Positions 15,343 through 22,608 of a DNA stretch of 43,799 bases are shown in pieces; position 1 is the first letter of the stretch; the number at the start of each line of letters is the position of its first letter. The position numbers and the translations under genes are program-made. Source of the DNA: Planctomycetales bacterium (lineage in GTDB: Bacteria; Planctomycetota; Planctomycetia; Isosphaerales; Isosphaeraceae). The stretch is from positions 1 to 43,799 of the forward strand of contig DAIDKV010000181.1 of assembly GCA_027449865.1 (NCBI GenBank), given 5' to 3'. Below the pieces are notes generated by a model that saw only the letters and a program-made list of their open reading frames with translations, was not told the origin of the DNA and did no database searches.

Positions 15343-15388
15343 TCGCCGGGTGCGATGTCCTGCCGGACCTCGTATCCGGCGATTTTTT
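15343..15388 (+). terminator. Terminator with a competing upstream arm
   Basis: GCCGGA (15362-15367) pairs with TCCGGC (15375-15380), followed by GA and six T residues (15383-15388), an intrinsic-terminator shape. An upstream TCGCCGG (15343-15349) can instead pair with CCGGCGA (15376-15382), excluding the first stem. It lies 208 bp before the gene at 15596, so it may be a leader attenuator or just the end of the upstream unit. Confidence 0.5.
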
Positions 15389-15595
15389 GTTCCGATCTTC
15401 GCGAACCAGGGGTCGCGAACCTGGCCAGCTTCTGCCCGAGGGAAGGATTGGGAAGGGATGTTCTCTCGCGGGGCGCTTCGGATTGCCGGATGGGGCGATT
15501 CGGGGTATGGTCGGAGTCTGGCCGAGCCGGGACGCGGACGCCGTCGGGCTGGCCATCCGATCGGAACGGAATGGGTCCACAGCAAGGAGGAAGCC

Positions 15596-16102
15596 ATGAA
15601 AAGGACCGCCCGCCGCACCCCGGCCTTCGACGCGATGGAGGGCCGGCTCTTGCTCTCGGCCGGGATCTCTCAGGCGCGCCGTCATCCCGATCGCGCGGCG
15701 ATGGTCCATCGGGCGGAGGCCCAGATCACCCATATCATGCTCAACGGGGTGGTCTCGGGCATCCCGAACGGGACAGTCGGCCAGGACGGCATCCACGTCT
15801 CGGCGTTTTTGCTCTCGGGGCAGGTCCGGACGCTGAACCACGTCTCGGCCTCGCTGGCGCTGACGGATACCGTGATCGCGCCCGGGCACCCGCCCAACCT
15901 GAGCAACGCGACGCTGACCCTCGCCAACAGCAAGGGGAGCGTGCAACTCAAGACGGCGGCGGGGCCGTCGAACCGGTATATTTTCATCGTGACCGGCGGA
16001 ACGGGTCCGTATGCCTCGGCGTACGGTTCGGGAATCCTCGCGATCCGGTACAACCAGAGCCTGCACGAGTACCAGGTCGGGATCCAATCGGCGAAGCGCT
16101 GA
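15596..16102 (+). CDS. Small exported protein with LEPR-XLL-like N-terminus
   Basis: A 168-residue protein. The basic start MKRTARRTPA leads into FDAMEGRLLLS (residues 11-21), the same kind of motif as in the HAF-repeat protein at 3797 and the large adhesin ending at 17642. The rest is a compact predicted beta domain without Cys and with no family I can name. It ends LHEYQVGIQSAKR. AAGGAGG lies just before the ATG at 15596, so the start is secure. A damaged copy of the last 33 codons is found at 17446-17548. A hairpin terminator follows at 16118. Surface location is inferred from the N-terminal motif. Confidence 0.82.
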   Translation: MKRTARRTPAFDAMEGRLLLSAGISQARRHPDRAAMVHRAEAQITHIMLNGVVSGIPNGTVGQDGIHVSAFLLSGQVRTLNHVSASLALTDTVIAPGHPPNLSNATLTLANSKGSVQLKTAAGPSNRYIFIVTGGTGPYASAYGSGILAIRYNQSLHEYQVGIQSAKR

Positions 16103-16117
16103 GCAACCCGAAAACAA

Positions 16118-16148
16118 CGAAGCCGGCCCCTCATCGAGGCCGGCTTCG
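16118..16148. terminator. Bidirectional hairpin terminator
   Basis: CGAAGCCGGCC (16118-16128) pairs perfectly with GGCCGGCTTCG (16138-16148) around a 9-base loop. It lies between the convergent genes ending at 16102 and 16198. A short A-run (AAAACAA) on the left could serve as the T-tract for the minus-strand gene. Confidence 0.75.
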
Positions 16149-16197
16149 GGATCACTCTCGGGTTTGGGCCGATGCTCGTCAGGCCGCAAATTCGCGA

Positions 16198-16965
16198 TCA
16201 GGCCAGGGGACTGGTCCCACGACCACGACGGCGGATGATCTGGACCAGGCCGATCGGGGCCAGGGCCGTCAGCAGCAGGATCGCCGTGGAGGGCTCGGGC
16301 ACCGCGGTGGGGATTCCGGTGATATGAGAATCCGGTTGCGTCCCGAAGAAAACCGTCGCGCTCGTCACCGTTGTCGTATCGAGGATACCGGTGAGCCCCA
16401 GCGTGAGGGTCAACGTGTGGATCACGCCGGGACTGAAGTTACTCAGATTGTTGATATTGGAGTAGGTCGTATTGTTGGCGAAATTCGGAGTGATCAACTC
16501 GGAGGGCTGGCCGCCGGTCAGGGCCGACACGTTCACCGTATTCCCACCGGTAATATAAGGCACGGTTCCTGTTCCGCCCGAAGCACCCTGGCCCAGCCAT
16601 CGAAGCGGATCGCCCGATTCATAAGTCACCAGGTTGGTGCCGTCGATGGTGGCGAGCTGCCCCGCGACGCTCGAACCCGCGGCATTGTAACTCACGCTGC
16701 CTGATGTGCTGCCCAGCGTGAAATTGATCCCGCTGATCGCCTCGGCCGAGCTCAGGTTCGTGATATTTGTTGGTAGGTTATTGGTGAGCGTGATCACGAC
16801 CTGCCCGGCCGTGACGTTGAAGGTGGCCGTCGCGTCGGTCGCGGTGTTGCCCGACCCACCGTTGCTGACGGTCAAGGTGTAGAGGCCGGCATGGGCCGAG
16901 GCTGGCCCAAAGATCAGAGAAAGCGGGACAAGAGCGAGGCTAAGGATACGAATAGGCCACTTCAT
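16198..16965 (-). CDS. PEP-CTERM surface protein
   Basis: A 255-residue exported protein. MKWPIRILSLALVPLSLIFG with cleavage near AHA-G (residues 26-27) is a signal peptide. The body is rich in Asn, Thr, Ser and Gly and predicted beta-rich, with no recognised enzyme motif. The C-terminal VPEPSTAILLLTALAPIGL followed by RRRGRG (222-247) is a PEP-CTERM sorting signal. The protein is thus expected to be cut by an exosortase and moved to the outer surface or matrix. AAGGAGAG lies upstream of the ATG at 16965. It is not evidently related in sequence to the PEP-CTERM protein at 14544. Confidence 0.9.
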   Translation of the reverse strand: MKWPIRILSLALVPLSLIFGPASAHAGLYTLTVSNGGSGNTATDATATFNVTAGQVVITLTNNLPTNITNLSSAEAISGINFTLGSTSGSVSYNAAGSSVAGQLATIDGTNLVTYESGDPLRWLGQGASGGTGTVPYITGGNTVNVSALTGGQPSELITPNFANNTTYSNINNLSNFSPGVIHTLTLTLGLTGILDTTTVTSATVFFGTQPDSHITGIPTAVPEPSTAILLLTALAPIGLVQIIRRRGRGTSPLA

Positions 16966-17445
16966 CTACATTCTCTCCTTGGTCAGTCCAAGCCGAGCCA
17001 TCACGGCGACGAAAACCGGCCCACGGTTGGCCCAGGCTCGAAGAGTCACCGAGGCTCAAAAAAACTTTGCCGAAGCGTCGTTTCCTCATTCCTCCGCACA
17101 CCGCCGGTGCCAGAACGCCCTGGTCCGATCCGGATCTCATGGGCCGTGTTCGGAGGATTCCGCATCCAAATTCAGGTTATATCGTTAGTTTCCGACGACC
17201 GTCATGGTCGAACTCGCCTCATCGCGACGCCTTCAGATCGAGGTGTCGCGGATCAAGGATCGAGTGGGGCGGAAGGTCCAGAACGCGTGACTCCACGGAA
17301 CCATACGCGCGCTGCTCCTTGCTTGATGATATCCATTTCTCCTCTGAAATTCCATGGAATCCAGAAGAACACACGTGACGTGTCGCTTTTTTGAAACACT
17401 CTGGTCGTACAGTTTTTTTAGACCAATCCATTGCCATCTCAAGAG
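16966..17445. other. Intergenic region upstream of a gene remnant
   Basis: No credible gene. It must hold the promoter of the minus-strand PEP-CTERM gene. Two perfect palindromes stand out: ATTCCATGGAAT (17349-17360) and ACACGT-G-ACGTGT (17371-17383). GC content is lower from about 17330 to 17440, with T-runs. Confidence 0.4.
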
Positions 17446-17548
17446 GACTGGTCCTCAGGCCTTGGCGTATGGCTCGGGAATCCTCGCGATCCGGTACAAG
17501 CAGAGCCTGCACGAGCACCAGGTTGGGAAGCCATCGGCGGAGCGCTGA
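17446..17548 (+). pseudogene. Truncated duplicate of the 3' end of the 15596-16102 gene
   Basis: The last 33 codons read AYGSGILAIRYKQSLHEHQV and so on to the stop at 17548, against AYGSGILAIRYNQSLHEYQV in the gene at 15596. The DNA alignment is gap-free from about 16000-16102 and includes a 26-base identical run. Nothing homologous is visible upstream of 17446. Only the C-terminal end is present and there is no start, so it is a remnant. A hairpin terminator follows it, as it does the parent gene. Confidence 0.85.
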
Positions 17549-17587
17549 TCGATCGTCACCGGATCGAATCCCGCGCAGGAGAAAGGC

Positions 17588-17612
17588 CGCCCCGAACAGG
17601 TTGTTCGGGGCG
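17588..17612. terminator. Hairpin terminator
   Basis: CGCCCCGAAC (17588-17597) pairs perfectly with GTTCGGGGCG (17603-17612) around a 5-base loop. It lies 29 bp past the stop of the large minus-strand adhesin gene, which it probably terminates. Confidence 0.75.
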
Positions 17613-17641
17613 ACCCTTGATGGCACGATCAAGTCAAATCG

Positions 17642-20600
17642 TTAGCCACCGTGGCCATTCGAGCCCGAGTTGTCGGAGCCCTTGCTCCAGCTCCAGCTCC
17701 AGCCCCAACCGCTCGAATCGTTCGAGCCAGAGCCCGAGCCGCACGAGCCCGAGCCCGAGTCGTTCGAGCTAGAGCCCGAGTCGTTCGAGCCCGAGCCGCA
17801 GGAGCCCGAGCCCGAGTCGTTCGAGCCCGAGTCGTTCGAGCTAGAGCCGGAGTCGTTCGAGCCCGAGCCGCACGAGCCCGAGCCGGAGTCGTTCGAGCCG
17901 GAGTCGTTTGAGCCCGAGTCACACGAGCCAGAGCCCGAGTCGTTCGAGCCGGAGCCCGAATCGTTCGAGCCCGAGTCGCACGAGCCGGAGCCCGAGCCGC
18001 CCGGATACACCGAGGCGACCTCCTTCTCGCTGCCGAACGAGCTGGTAACCGTCCCGTTGTGCGCGTCGCCGCTGTAGACGACGACCCACTCATAGGTCCC
18101 GGCCTTGCTCGGAACGAATCCGCCGGGGTTGTCCCCCTGCGCGGTCGTGTAGGTGCCGTCGCCGCTGACAGTAACGACGTCCTTGTAGACGGCGGAGGTC
18201 AGCGGCGTGCTGGCGGTCGAGCCGGGCGCCATCAGGTAGAACGTCAGCGTTCCGCCCGGATTGGTCCCGCCGGAAAGCGTCGCCGAGTCGCTCAGGACGC
18301 CGTTGCCGTTGGGCGTGGCGGTCGGATGCGCCACCGAGGGGCCGCCACTGCTGGACGTCGAGCCGGGGCCGTCGGTCCCGCCGCAATCGCTCGAGATCTC
18401 GCGATCCTGCGCCTTGTAGAGCAGGTCGCCGCTGTCCGGGCCATAGGCGTCGTTGTTCTGGCTCGGCTCGAGCTGCTTGATCGGGTCACCACAGACGAAC
18501 GCGATCTGGTAGTCGCAGTTCGGGATCGTCACCGTCAGGGTGTGGTCCGACTTGGAGGAATAGCTGCCGCTATCCACCGAGCAGATCGTTTCCTGGTAGG
18601 CGTTCGAGTCGCTGAACGAGGAACTCGGCGCCTTGTACACGATCAGGCTATAGGTCTGATCGCTGTTCGAGGGCAACCGAACGGAGACGGTGTCACCCTC
18701 CTGGGTGTTGCCGTCAAGCGACGAGTATTGCTGGGACTGGCTGCCCCAACCACCCCAGCCGCCCCAACCACCCCAGCCGCCGCCCCAACCACCCCAGCCG
18801 TTGTTCTGGCAGGTCACCGTGTAGGTGAACTGGCAATCGTTGTTGCTGGTGGGAACCTGGTAGTCCGCGAAATTATACCCGGAGTAGGTGTAATCGCTGA
18901 CGGCGTTGATGGTGTAGTACGTGTCGCCGGTGGAGCCGTCGGGGCCGCCGCCGGTCTGCACGTAGCCCTTGGGAACCGACTCCCAGACGGTGTAAGTACC
19001 GGGAGTGTTGACGTGGAACGTGTACGAGCCGTTGTCGCCGGTGACGGCCGTGGCGATCGTGGTCCATCCGCCGTTGCCGTTGGACTGCTTCAGGTCGATG
19101 GTGACGCCTGACTGCGGCGTATCCGACGAGGAGAAGCCGTTGCCGTTCGGGTCGAGGTACTTCGTCCCGGTGATCACGATGTTGCCGATCGTCGCCGTGG
19201 CACCCGGGGTGGTGGTCAGCGAGAGGCCATTATTGTTCGAGCCGTTGACGACCTCCGACTCGCTGCCGTACGAGCTGCTGGCCGACAGGTTATTGGTATC
19301 GCCGCTGTAGACGACGACCCACTCGTACGTGCCGGTGGTTGTCGGGATGGCGCTTCCGGTGGTGGTGCCGGAGGCCGTGGTGTAGGTGCCGTCGCCCTTG
19401 ACGGTGACGGTGTCGGTGAAGACGGCGGAGGTCAGCGGCGTGCTGGAGTTCGAGCCGGGCGCCATCAGGTAGAAGGTGATGGTGCCGGCGCCGTTGTAGG
19501 TTCCGGAGAGCTTCGCCGAGTCGCTCAGGATCCCGGTCGCGGTCGCGGTCGGGCTCTGGGTTGCGGTCGGGTGGGTCGGGGTGGCCGGGTTGGGGTTGTT
19601 CGGGTAGGGCGTGGCGATCGAGTAGCCGCCGCTGTCGGAGCTGATGAAGCGATCCTGGGCGTGATAGAGCAGCTCGGCGCTATCGGGCCCGTAGGCGTTG
19701 TTGTTCTGGGTGGGGTCGAGCTGCTTGAGGGCCGACCCGCAGACGAAATCGATCTGGTAATAGTTATCGGGGAGCTTGACGGTCAGGCTATGGGAGCCGG
19801 GGCCGAAGGTTCCGGTGTCCTGCTGATCGATCGTCTGCTTGTAGGGGTCGGAGAAGTTCGACGAGGGGGCGATGTAGCTGACGAGGGTCAGCGTGTCGCT
19901 CTTCCCATCCGGAATGGTGAAGTTCACCGTGACGGTATCGCCGGGCGCGGTGTTGCCGCCGAGGCTGCAATAGGTCTGGCTGCACCCGTTGGGCGTGGTG
20001 ACCGTGTAGCTGACGTTCGTGACCGAGCAGGTGCTCGTCTGGAAGTCGGCGAAGTCGTTACCCGAGTAGGCGTATCCAGACTGGGCGTTGATGGTGTAGT
20101 ACGTGTTCCCGGCGGAGCCGTCGGGACCGCCACCGGTCTGGATGTAGCCCTGCGGGACCGACTCCTGGACGTAGTAGGTGGCCGGGACGAGACCGGTGAA
20201 GCTGTAGGTACCGTCGCTGGCCGTGGTCGTCTTGGCGACGAGCGACCAGCTATTGTTGGTGCCCGGCTTGTACAGGTCGATGGTCACCCCACTCTGACCC
20301 GACTCGGTCGAGGGGGAGTAACCATTGCCGGTAGTGTCGAGGTACTTGGTTCCCTCGATCGTGATCCCGGTGCCGCCACTGCCCCCGAGAGTGACCGGGC
20401 CGCCAGGAGTGGTGGCGATCGACGGGGTGGCCGGGATGGTGGTGACGCCCTCGTTCTTCCCGTTGTCCGAGGCACCGGCGTTGTTCTTGTCGCCGGAGTA
20501 CGTGGCGTGCCAGGTGTATGTCCCGACCTCGGTGGCCAGCACGGGCGTCGGCGTGGTGTAGCTTCCGTCGCCGTTGACGGTCCTGGTTGCGTCGGCTGAC

Positions 20601-22309
20601 GGCAGTGTGACCAGCTTGCCGTCAGGGCCAGTCAGCGTGAAGGAGATTGTCCCGGTCGGGGCATAGCCTCCAGTCAGCGCCGCCGTGTCTGTCAGGGTTG
20701 CCGTACCGACCACGTTGCCGTTCTCGCTCGCCTGCGTGGTGATCGCAGGAGCGGCCTGGTTCACCGTGAACGGCTCGGGCGCCCCGACCGACATGTTGTA
20801 ATGGGAGTCGCCGCTGTAAACCCCGATGAACGCGTAACCGCCCGAGTCCAGCGGCCCGACGGTCGGCGACGGAGGAACCACGCCGCTACTGAGTGACTCC
20901 TGATACGATTGGATCGGCGTTGACGTTCCGTAGACCGGCGTCGAGGTATTGTACAGGTAATAGGTGACCGTGCCGGTCGGGACTGGTCCGCCCGGGATGC
21001 CGGTGACGGTCGCGGTGTCGTACACCGAATCACCCGGCGCGATCGGGGCCGTGATCGCGCTACTGGTGGTCGCGTCATGCAGACTGGTCGACACACTTGC
21101 GGGAGCAAGGTTGTTGAAGTTGAGCGAGCCCGGGGCGATCACGTCCTGGTAGCCCTGGGTGGAGTAGGATGCTTTGAGTAAGATCGCCTGATCAGAGTGA
21201 CCGATCGCATCGTTGATGTAATGAGTTGCGATCGACTGCAAATCCGTGATCCCCGCGGGGTCGTTGGTGATGCCCTGCAGGCCGCCGACCAGGGTGAAGT
21301 TGCTGGCATTGCCGGTATTCCAGTAGTTCTGGAAACCCGGGTCGGTCGGAATTGTGGAAACCGGTGTGGTCGGAGCCGGATCGTACTCGAGCTTCCAGAT
21401 AGCGATCTGAAGCGCCTGCGCCTCGTACGCCTGATTCAAGGTGAAAGGGTCGGTGGCCGCGGACCCGGTGTTCGAGATCGGGGCGCCGAACTGGTCAACC
21501 AGGTAGTTGATGTACTGATTATAAAGATAAGCGATTTCTCCAGCGTTGGCTGAAAGAGCCGGAGAGGTAAGCTGGGAGAGCGGCTGACCGGAGGCACCAA
21601 AGCTATCGGGACTGAAGCCGAGGCCCTCGACGGCGTTGAGACAGAAGGCACTGAACTCCTGCGTCTGTGTCAGGCCGGAGCCAGTGACCGTGATCGGCAG
21701 TTGCCCGAACGAAAACTGCTCGCTCAGGGAACTATTGCCTGTGTTCAGGGTAAACTTCAGATCGCCCGGGTATCGGGCAAATTCGCCCGTCGTGTTGGCG
21801 GTGTTCGTAAAGCTGCCGCTGTCAAAGGCCACAGTGAGCGAGGTCGGGTCGACAACCTGAACGGTGATCGAGTTGGCCGTCGAGGCGCTGACAGGGTTGA
21901 GCGGCGAGACGTAGGAGGTTCCCTGATTGTTGTAGCCCGTCGGCGGGATCTCCACGACGGTGTAGGTGCCGGGCGCCAGCCCGTTGAACGAGTACGAGCC
22001 ATCGGCGGCCGAGGTCGTGGTCAGGAAGGGTGTCGACGATGGGCTCGGAACGGTTGATCCCTGATAGAGATCGATCGTGGCGCCGGCGACGACCGTGCCC
22101 GCGGTGGAGGGGTCGAAGGGATTGGGATAATTGTTGTTGGGGTTGCCGACCTGGTTAGAAGTATTGTTGACGAAGACAGTCCCCTGGATGAAGCCGGCGC
22201 CCGTCGAAAGCACGATCCTGGGCTCGGCGACCTCCAGCATCGGCATGATCCGGCGGACCTTGGCCCGGCGACGCGGTGTCCGGCGTGTCCAGTTCCTGGC
22301 GTTCCACAT
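17642..22309 (-). CDS. Giant SdrD-like surface protein with predicted thioester domain
   Basis: A 1555-residue protein. The basic N-terminus leads to LEVAEPRIVLS (25-35), a LEPR-XLL-like export motif. Residues 38-150 are a first SdrD/Cna-B-like domain. Residues about 175-395 resemble a thioester domain: Cys223 in SAFCLNAVEGLGF and Gln301 in ALQIAIWKLEYD fit the known Cys-Gln crosslink pair. Ig-like repeats follow at about 425-515 and 525-620. Then a module of about 385 residues occurs twice (650-1020 and 1046-1430): a Cna-B-like domain, a beta domain with 'DRxISSD', and an Ig-like repeat ending WVVVYSGD. A Trp-Gly tract lies at 1171-1189. The tail (1437-1555) is low-complexity Ser/Gly/Asn/Asp/Cys. 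GAGGAG precedes the ATG. It is probably a covalent adhesin or stalk. Confidence 0.88.
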   Translation of the reverse strand: MWNARNWTRRTPRRRAKVRRIMPMLEVAEPRIVLSTGAGFIQGTVFVNNTSNQVGNPNNNYPNPFDPSTAGTVVAGATIDLYQGSTVPSPSSTPFLTTTSAADGSYSFNGLAPGTYTVVEIPPTGYNNQGTSYVSPLNPVSASTANSITVQVVDPTSLTVAFDSGSFTNTANTTGEFARYPGDLKFTLNTGNSSLSEQFSFGQLPITVTGSGLTQTQEFSAFCLNAVEGLGFSPDSFGASGQPLSQLTSPALSANAGEIAYLYNQYINYLVDQFGAPISNTGSAATDPFTLNQAYEAQALQIAIWKLEYDPAPTTPVSTIPTDPGFQNYWNTGNASNFTLVGGLQGITNDPAGITDLQSIATHYINDAIGHSDQAILLKASYSTQGYQDVIAPGSLNFNNLAPASVSTSLHDATTSSAITAPIAPGDSVYDTATVTGIPGGPVPTGTVTYYLYNTSTPVYGTSTPIQSYQESLSSGVVPPSPTVGPLDSGGYAFIGVYSGDSHYNMSVGAPEPFTVNQAAPAITTQASENGNVVGTATLTDTAALTGGYAPTGTISFTLTGPDGKLVTLPSADATRTVNGDGSYTTPTPVLATEVGTYTWHATYSGDKNNAGASDNGKNEGVTTIPATPSIATTPGGPVTLGGSGGTGITIEGTKYLDTTGNGYSPSTESGQSGVTIDLYKPGTNNSWSLVAKTTTASDGTYSFTGLVPATYYVQESVPQGYIQTGGGPDGSAGNTYYTINAQSGYAYSGNDFADFQTSTCSVTNVSYTVTTPNGCSQTYCSLGGNTAPGDTVTVNFTIPDGKSDTLTLVSYIAPSSNFSDPYKQTIDQQDTGTFGPGSHSLTVKLPDNYYQIDFVCGSALKQLDPTQNNNAYGPDSAELLYHAQDRFISSDSGGYSIATPYPNNPNPATPTHPTATQSPTATATGILSDSAKLSGTYNGAGTITFYLMAPGSNSSTPLTSAVFTDTVTVKGDGTYTTASGTTTGSAIPTTTGTYEWVVVYSGDTNNLSASSSYGSESEVVNGSNNNGLSLTTTPGATATIGNIVITGTKYLDPNGNGFSSSDTPQSGVTIDLKQSNGNGGWTTIATAVTGDNGSYTFHVNTPGTYTVWESVPKGYVQTGGGPDGSTGDTYYTINAVSDYTYSGYNFADYQVPTSNNDCQFTYTVTCQNNGWGGWGGGWGGWGGWGGWGSQSQQYSSLDGNTQEGDTVSVRLPSNSDQTYSLIVYKAPSSSFSDSNAYQETICSVDSGSYSSKSDHTLTVTIPNCDYQIAFVCGDPIKQLEPSQNNDAYGPDSGDLLYKAQDREISSDCGGTDGPGSTSSSGGPSVAHPTATPNGNGVLSDSATLSGGTNPGGTLTFYLMAPGSTASTPLTSAVYKDVVTVSGDGTYTTAQGDNPGGFVPSKAGTYEWVVVYSGDAHNGTVTSSFGSEKEVASVYPGGSGSGSCDSGSNDSGSGSNDSGSGSCDSGSNDSGSNDSGSGSCGSGSNDSGSSSNDSGSNDSGSGSCGSGSNDSGSSSNDSGSGSCGSGSGSNDSSGWGWSWSWSKGSDNSGSNGHGG
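17645..18001. repeat. Degenerate tandem repeat encoding the Ser-Gly-Asn-Asp-Cys tail
   Basis: The last 119 codons of the large adhesin are made from short repeated blocks such as GAGCCCGAGTCGTTCGAGCC on the plus strand. On the minus strand they encode SGSNDSGSGSC-type repeats. Six SC pairs recur at irregular intervals. The array is likely to vary in length between strains and to give false open frames in other reading frames. Confidence 0.85.
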
Positions 22310-22608
22310 GAGGCGGCTCCTCGGTTGGTAAGACAGATAAGGGGACGAAATTCCCTGTCGTTTCGCGCTCGGCCGCGGGCCTGGCGCGCACCCCGATCGC
22401 GACTGGCCCGGGAGCCGGATGCCGGTCGGGCAACAGTCTCCCTTGCCATGATGGTGATTTCAGGCGTCCGCCCGGTTGGGGCGGGGATTCTCGCCGCGCG
22501 CAACTGGTTGGCGGCGAGACTCGATCATGAGCGTCGATCCGAGAGCGGCCCGCGTTGCGAGCCGCCCTGTTTTCTGGTCGTTCCGGAACGGCGGTTGGGT
22601 CGGCTCCC
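22310..22608. other. Intergenic region upstream of the adhesin
   Basis: About 300 bp between the exosortase gene and the adhesin, both on the minus strand. It holds the adhesin's leader with its GAGGAG ribosome site and one hairpin (22489-22519). No gene is supported. Confidence 0.5.
22489..22519 (-). terminator. Possible terminator after the exosortase gene
   Basis: TCTCGCCGC (22489-22497) pairs with GCGGCGAGA (22511-22519). It lies 90 bp past the exosortase stop and has no T-run, so the role is tentative. Confidence 0.4.

Noticed and set aside
17645-18001. CRISPR-like array because of regular repeats
   Set aside because: The repeats are coding (Ser-Gly-Asn-Asp-Cys), irregular, and have no unique spacers.
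18059-20599. Plus-strand open frames within the adhesin region as genes
   Set aside because: They are Gly/Arg/Val-rich shadows of the minus-strand coding sequence, whose domains are recognisable.
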